Shown here: positions 59,734 through 64,000 of the stretch, piece after piece
Numbering within the stretch: position 1 is the stretch's first letter
How the letters are laid out: each line of letters opens with the position of its first letter
Origin: CAZFER01 sp964517495
Lineage (GTDB): Bacteria; Hinthialibacterota; Hinthialibacteria; Hinthialibacterales; Hinthialibacteraceae
Length of the DNA: 64,000 bases
Assembly (NCBI GenBank): GCA_964517495.1
Contig: CAZFER010000027.1
Span: 1 to 64,000, forward strand
Reading direction: 5' to 3'
Position numbers and translations under genes: made by a program
The notes under the pieces: generated by a model
Seen by the model: only the letters and a program-made list of their open reading frames with translations
What the model was told of the DNA's origin: nothing
The model's database searches: none

Positions 59734-59762
59734 ACAATATTATTCTTTGCTTGATTGGTCAA
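59734..59762 (-). promoter_or_regulatory. Sigma-70-type promoter of the GH140-like gene
   Basis: On the minus strand: TTGACC (59762-59757), a 17-nt spacer, TATTGT (59739-59734). Spacing is ideal. The gene starts about 110 nt downstream, past the operator. Confidence 0.55.
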
Positions 59763-59780
59763 GGGTTGATTTTTATAAAA

Positions 59781-59817
59781 TAAAAGAGGGGGATAACTTA
59801 TGTGTCTTCCCCCTCTT
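59781..59817 (-). terminator. Intrinsic terminator of the octaheme cytochrome gene
   Basis: A perfect 10-bp stem (AAGAGGGGGA / TCCCCCTCTT) with a 14-nt loop, followed on the minus strand by TTATTTTATAAAAAT. It lies about 65 nt after the cytochrome stop and insulates it from the promoter at 59734-59762. Confidence 0.8.
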
Positions 59818-59882
59818 CAGGTAGTTTGCCTGTATTAAGATTTTTATTATTGAAGAAAAACATTCCTCCGCATGCTATTTGT

Positions 59883-60953
59883 TTATTTCATGAGTTGCCA
59901 ATCTTTGACTTCGGTTCCGTAGGCTTGTTTGAGCTTGGCCAATTGGTCATCCGTTAATGGGGTGGTGGCGGCATATTGAACCTGATCGGTTTCCGTTTTC
60001 GTGGGCGACCAGGTTGTGGATTGGGCGTCATAATCCACATACTGAAGGACCATATTGCCATCCACCAAGGGGATCGCGCCGGTCATATGTTGAATGGTAT
60101 CGTTTTCCCATTTGGTTAATTGAACAACCCCTTCGGCTTCAAGTTGTTGCATGTTTTCGCTGTTATGGCAATCCTGGCATTGCCGAGCCTCTCGTGTGAT
60201 GGAGTGTCCCATAAATGGAGCAAATACAACGAAGGATTTGCCTTGATAAGTAAGGCTCTGATAGGTTCCCACATTAACTTTGTTGGTACGTTCATCATTC
60301 AAAAGTATGACGAAATTGGATATTGCGCCGAACGGTCTTTTGACATCCTCAATCACCTGGCTTTCAAAATGGCAGTTATAGCAGGTTATAACAGTTTTCA
60401 CATGGCATGCCTGGCATTCGAGGGTTTCGGTGTGGGTCTCATGAGAAAAGGAGGAGGAGATATTATTATGGCATTTCGTGCACTTGGTATCAAAGACACC
60501 GGGTTCCAACATGGTTGTATACACCGTACCGTCACCATGCACTTCATCAGATGAATGGCAGGAGGCGCAATTCATACCATATTCCTCCATATGCAGATCG
60601 GTAATTCCCAGGGCTTTTTCCTTATTCTGCCTGCCATGGCATGGATAACAGGTGGCCGGATCCTTCTCCATCTGTTGAGTAAAATTTCCATGACATACGG
60701 CACAGTCATTGGGTTCAACATGGCAGTTTTTACAACTCAAGGTTTCATAATCAATACCGGTGAGGGGGCCAAATCCATCAGCATTGGTAAACCATGTCCG
60801 CATTCCTTCTGAGGTGACATGCAAACTGGTGTTCAAGTCTGCGGGGCCCGAGAGATCGAATGATGGCGATTGATTTCCACTTTCAGCATAACCGAAACAA
60901 AAAGAGAAAACCACGATCAACAATACGTTGAAAATTTTATTGAGTGAATTCAT
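59883..60953 (-). CDS. Octaheme c-type cytochrome
   Basis: A 356-aa exported protein with a signal peptide (about 1-23, VLLIVVFSFCFGYA). It has eight CxxCH heme-binding motifs: CKNCH, CAVCH, CYPCH, CASCH, CTKCH, CQACH, CYNCH and CQDCH. All eight fall in about residues 75-270; the last 90 residues have none. It should be a periplasmic electron carrier or multiheme reductase. No quinol-oxidising partner, membrane anchor or accessory gene is adjacent. The layout recalls octaheme tetrathionate reductase or hydroxylamine-oxidoreductase-like proteins, but I cannot see a diagnostic active-site motif, so no substrate is proposed. Confidence 0.85.
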   Translation of the reverse strand: MNSLNKIFNVLLIVVFSFCFGYAESGNQSPSFDLSGPADLNTSLHVTSEGMRTWFTNADGFGPLTGIDYETLSCKNCHVEPNDCAVCHGNFTQQMEKDPATCYPCHGRQNKEKALGITDLHMEEYGMNCASCHSSDEVHGDGTVYTTMLEPGVFDTKCTKCHNNISSSFSHETHTETLECQACHVKTVITCYNCHFESQVIEDVKRPFGAISNFVILLNDERTNKVNVGTYQSLTYQGKSFVVFAPFMGHSITREARQCQDCHNSENMQQLEAEGVVQLTKWENDTIQHMTGAIPLVDGNMVLQYVDYDAQSTTWSPTKTETDQVQYAATTPLTDDQLAKLKQAYGTEVKDWQLMK

Positions 60954-61459
60954 CGCACTCCTCCTGGAAGAAAATATCCTAATGTTTATCTCCTTATAAC
61001 ATAAACGATTGGAATTTCAACACAGAAATGCTGATAAGTACCTGAAAATATTAATGTTGACTAATATGACAAGATTAGCAATTATTCAATATGGCAACGC
61101 CTTAATTCATACGAATCAATAGGTTTATGTATATTTGATCGATTGTACCCTTCAAGGAGTGGATTTGATATTTTTTGCTGAAGGTGTAGAGAAAGGTCTG
61201 ACACAATGATCGGTAATTGCAGGAATATCGAATGGGTTTAAAATTGGAGGAATTTAAAACGATCGGGATTTAAAATTGGGCGGGTTATAAACCCGCCCCT
61301 ACATGTGGGATATTTTTTTCGAAGGACTAACCACCTATGTTTCTTGGGTTTAATGTGATTTAAGTAACAGTTAGCTTGACATTTGATCCATTTTAAAAAA
61401 CAATAAAGATGTGTTTTTATGCCAATATGGTTACCCCAGAGTTGAGTGGAGACATAAGA
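60954..61459. repeat. Intergenic region with one palindromic repeat (61278-61298)
   Basis: No gene is supported. 61278-61298 is a perfect hairpin (GGGCGGGTT / AACCCGCCC, 3-nt loop) followed by CCTACATG, the same type as at 45336-45364. ATTTAAAATTGG-like words repeat just before it. The rest is A/T-rich spacer upstream of the divergent cytochrome and WD40 genes. Confidence 0.5.
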
Positions 61460-64000
61460 ATGAGTTTCAAAGAAGATTTCCCAAGATTTGTGCATTTCCC
61501 TATTCTTCTTCTTGTCGTATTATTTACACTACAGGCTGCTTGTTTACCAAAGATAGCTGAATCCAATGTTTTGTCGACAGCACGATATATAAACAATAGT
61601 TACATCGCTGTCAGTCCCTCAGACGGCGGGCAGGCGGTATTTCAGCCTTTGAATGTTTTTCGGTGGCCGGGTTTTTATTTTCGGCTGTCAGCGAATCGCA
61701 CAGACACCGATGATGACGGTTTACGGGAATGCCGTTTTCAAATCGATTTATCCGCCCTTAAGCCCGATGGAGGTTATTCGGATGAGGAGGTTTTAACCTT
61801 TGAAACTGAGTTACGGCGGGTTATCGCAATGTGGAACAATGTGCTGCACCAGGTGGGATTGGAGTTTAAGGAAGTTACGGATGAGAGCCATCATATTATT
61901 TTTCAGGCCTCTCGTGACTCCATAGCCGAAGACTTATTGGGAGATGCCACCTATTTTGGGGCATGGAGCGGGGATGCGGTGTCTTTTAGCATCCGCAGTG
62001 ATTATGCCTTTTTTGGAGCTTATCTAAATCTGTTGGACAACGGCGCACCTACTGCGTTAATCAAAAATCCTCCTGGGAATCCATATGGCTATCTTTTCCC
62101 CAAAAGCACCTTTCTTACCCAGGATGATCAAGGCGATGATGTTTATCAAACCCCGATAAGTCATGTGTATCATGAATTAATCGGCCAACTGGTGGGATTA
62201 AAGGCGCCGTGGGAAGCGTATTTAAATTCTCTTCATAAAGAAACGGACGAGATTTTAATCGATTGGCTCTCTATGCCCAGGATTGGTGGCCTGCCACCCG
62301 AAACACCTGCGGTAACCTACGGAGGTGAAAATCTACAAAACGCTGGATGGAGCCGAGGCTTTATTAATTCATTTATGACAGACGACGACCCGGTTAATAT
62401 CCTTTATCCAGAAATTCCACCTTCTATCAAAGCATTTTTGGCTCATTATTATGCTCGATACGACTATATGGATGCACAAACATTGCTTATTGAAGCGATT
62501 GAGGAACATACGCAATTATCAGAGCTGGTTCAAGGGGAGATGGTTCAGGAGATCGAACCCAATAACGAACAATCACAAAGCACCTCCATGCAAATTGGTC
62601 AACCCATGTTGGGAGCGCTTTCATCGTATGATTCAGAGGCTGGAACAATGGAGGAAACCTATGAAGATGTTATCGACTGGTTTGATTTCCAAGTGGTTAA
62701 CACCGATGTAGGACGGACGCTATCCTGCTCGTTAAGCACAGCCACCACATTAGGCGTAAGTGCTCAAATCCAACTTGTTGATACCATTGGTCAGGTGATT
62801 GCTACTAGTCAGATGGAGGAGTTTCCCGAAATTTCATTTGTGCCTCAAATCGCGGGACAATATTATATAAGCGTTAAAAAGAACTTTGATGAAAATGAGA
62901 AAATCACCAGGGACTATCTACTTAATGTTATCTTTACTGATGGAGAACCTTCCCATCACGTTACATTTACTCCCACTCCCAAGCCAACATCCACACCCAC
63001 ACCACAGCCCGTTGTGATCCCAGGGATTGAAGGTGATGCTGACCAGCAAATATTGGGATTAGGGCCACTGAACTCGGTGGCTTACTCACCCAATGGTAAT
63101 CAGATTGCCACAGCCGGTGGATTAGGTGTGTTTATATGGGATGTGCAAACGGGTGAGATTCAAACACGCCTAACCGGGCAGGATACAAAAATTAACGATG
63201 TTGACTTTTCACCAGATGGAAGCCAGATCGCGGCGGGTGGTGATTCTGGTGAGGTCATCCTATGGGATATCCAGAATGGTGAAATCGTGCAATCTTTTGA
63301 AGGCCACGCCGATTCGGTTTTGTCAGTCGCGTTTTCACATAATGGTTCACAAATCGTTTCAGGCGGTAAAGATCAAACAGCCCTTATTCATTCCGTAGAG
63401 GATGGAGAGATAACCCAAACATTGAGCGGACATAGCAACTGGATTTACTCGGTGGCCTTTTCGCCTGATGATACACGGGTTTTGACCGGCAGCCGTGACC
63501 GTACCTCTAAATTGTGGGATACAGGAACAGGGGACATTATCCGCACTTTTGGTGGGCATAATAATTCCGTTCAATCTGTTGCTTTTGCACCTGATGATTC
63601 AACCATCCTGACTGGAAGCACGGATACCAAAGCCTTTTTATGGGATACGCAAACCGGGGAACGCTTAAAAACGATTCAAAGTGGCGCCATCAAATCGGTT
63701 GCTTATGCACCGAGTCAAAACCAAATACTCCTGGGTGGTTCAGGGGGCGCCAAAACATATGATTTGGAAAGCGGGGCTTTTATCCAAAGTTTAGGTGATT
63801 CCTCGATTGATATTATATCTGCCGCTTATTCCCCTGACGGCCAGTTTGTGTTGCTAGGTAATACTAACAATGATGCGTCATTATGGAGCACTGAAACAGG
63901 GCAAAAAATTATTTCATTTAATGGCCACACAGACATATTTCAAGATGCTGTTTTTCACCCCCATGATTCATTCATTTTAACGGGGGGAAATGATCACAAT
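61460..64000 (+). CDS. WD40-repeat lipoprotein with degenerate metzincin-like domain (partial)
   Basis: The frame is open from the ATG at 61460 through the window end, at least 847 codons. Domain order: a lipoprotein-type signal (hydrophobic run ending LQAAC); a metzincin-like region (about 35-300) with ETELRRVIAMWNNVLHQVGLEFKEV and, at the usual zinc site, H238-E-L-I-G-Q-L-V-G-L instead of HExxHxxGxxH; a PPC-like beta-sandwich (about 400-490; IDWFDFQVVNT, AGQYYISVKK); a TPTPKPTSTPTPQP linker (about 502-517); then WD40 repeats from about 527, seven complete plus an eighth cut by the window end. Typical repeat ends are LWDTGTGD and LWDTQTGE. It is probably surface- or periplasm-anchored and acts in protein interaction. 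The protease-like domain looks inactive. Confidence 0.85.
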   Translation, partial: MSFKEDFPRFVHFPILLLVVLFTLQAACLPKIAESNVLSTARYINNSYIAVSPSDGGQAVFQPLNVFRWPGFYFRLSANRTDTDDDGLRECRFQIDLSALKPDGGYSDEEVLTFETELRRVIAMWNNVLHQVGLEFKEVTDESHHIIFQASRDSIAEDLLGDATYFGAWSGDAVSFSIRSDYAFFGAYLNLLDNGAPTALIKNPPGNPYGYLFPKSTFLTQDDQGDDVYQTPISHVYHELIGQLVGLKAPWEAYLNSLHKETDEILIDWLSMPRIGGLPPETPAVTYGGENLQNAGWSRGFINSFMTDDDPVNILYPEIPPSIKAFLAHYYARYDYMDAQTLLIEAIEEHTQLSELVQGEMVQEIEPNNEQSQSTSMQIGQPMLGALSSYDSEAGTMEETYEDVIDWFDFQVVNTDVGRTLSCSLSTATTLGVSAQIQLVDTIGQVIATSQMEEFPEISFVPQIAGQYYISVKKNFDENEKITRDYLLNVIFTDGEPSHHVTFTPTPKPTSTPTPQPVVIPGIEGDADQQILGLGPLNSVAYSPNGNQIATAGGLGVFIWDVQTGEIQTRLTGQDTKINDVDFSPDGSQIAAGGDSGEVILWDIQNGEIVQSFEGHADSVLSVAFSHNGSQIVSGGKDQTALIHSVEDGEITQTLSGHSNWIYSVAFSPDDTRVLTGSRDRTSKLWDTGTGDIIRTFGGHNNSVQSVAFAPDDSTILTGSTDTKAFLWDTQTGERLKTIQSGAIKSVAYAPSQNQILLGGSGGAKTYDLESGAFIQSLGDSSIDIISAAYSPDGQFVLLGNTNNDASLWSTETGQKIISFNGHTDIFQDAVFHPHDSFILTGGNDHN

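Overview
The window reads as a chromosomal scaffold from a Gram-negative-type, flagellated, heterotrophic bacterium of an uncultivated lineage. Supporting signs are lipobox and twin-arginine exports, flagellin genes, an octaheme periplasmic cytochrome and a TctABC transporter. Two-domain DUF1080 proteins, a Cys-type sulfatase, GH116-like and DUF4038 glycosidases and many interspersed palindromes resemble genomes of polysaccharide-degrading Planctomycetes-like or candidate-phylum bacteria. No rRNA or universal marker beyond dnaE is present, so the phylum cannot be fixed from this sequence. A run of 100 Ns (13949-14048) marks a scaffold gap inside a tandem repeat.

Layout: 0.7-14 kb holds an exported DUF1080 protein, then a minus-strand block of a CheB-CheR-PAS fusion, a PAS/GAF hybrid histidine kinase and a secreted glycosidase-like protein overlapping the kinase by 4 nt, and then dnaE. 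14.6-29 kb is mixed: a hydrolase-like protein lacking its serine, an ECF sigma factor fused to a membrane domain, pdxH, a sulfatase, a broken pseudopilin gene, a giant GH116-like enzyme, tctCBA, a gene remnant, a sugar-isomerase-like Tat protein and a methyltransferase-like protein. 29-36 kb carries two very large flagellins (851 and 855 aa) with two small unrecognised ORFs between them and a well-matched sigma-28 promoter. 36.4-45 kb is housekeeping: ndk, tRNA-Met(CAU), hemL, comM/yifB, a HAD phosphatase, panB-panC-panD and nadB.

45.6-59.6 kb is the most coherent accessory locus. A four-gene sugar ABC importer (plus strand) faces a six-gene minus-strand catabolic operon (SorC-type regulator, SIS isomerase, zinc alcohol dehydrogenase, SAF-domain DXR-like oxidoreductase, fucose/arabinose-isomerase-family protein, FGGY kinase), with a hicBA pair between them. 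Behind the operon lies a secreted DUF5060/DUF4038 (GH140-like) glycosidase. The importer and the glycosidase share a 24-bp operator architecture placed just downstream of sigma-70-type promoters, and a related 24-bp site lies upstream of the DUF1080 gene at 712. This suggests one regulon that hydrolyses a glycan outside the cytoplasm, imports the released sugar and metabolises it.

The last 4 kb has an octaheme cytochrome c with its terminator and a lipoprotein with a degenerate metzincin-like domain, a Pro/Thr linker and WD40 repeats that runs off the window.
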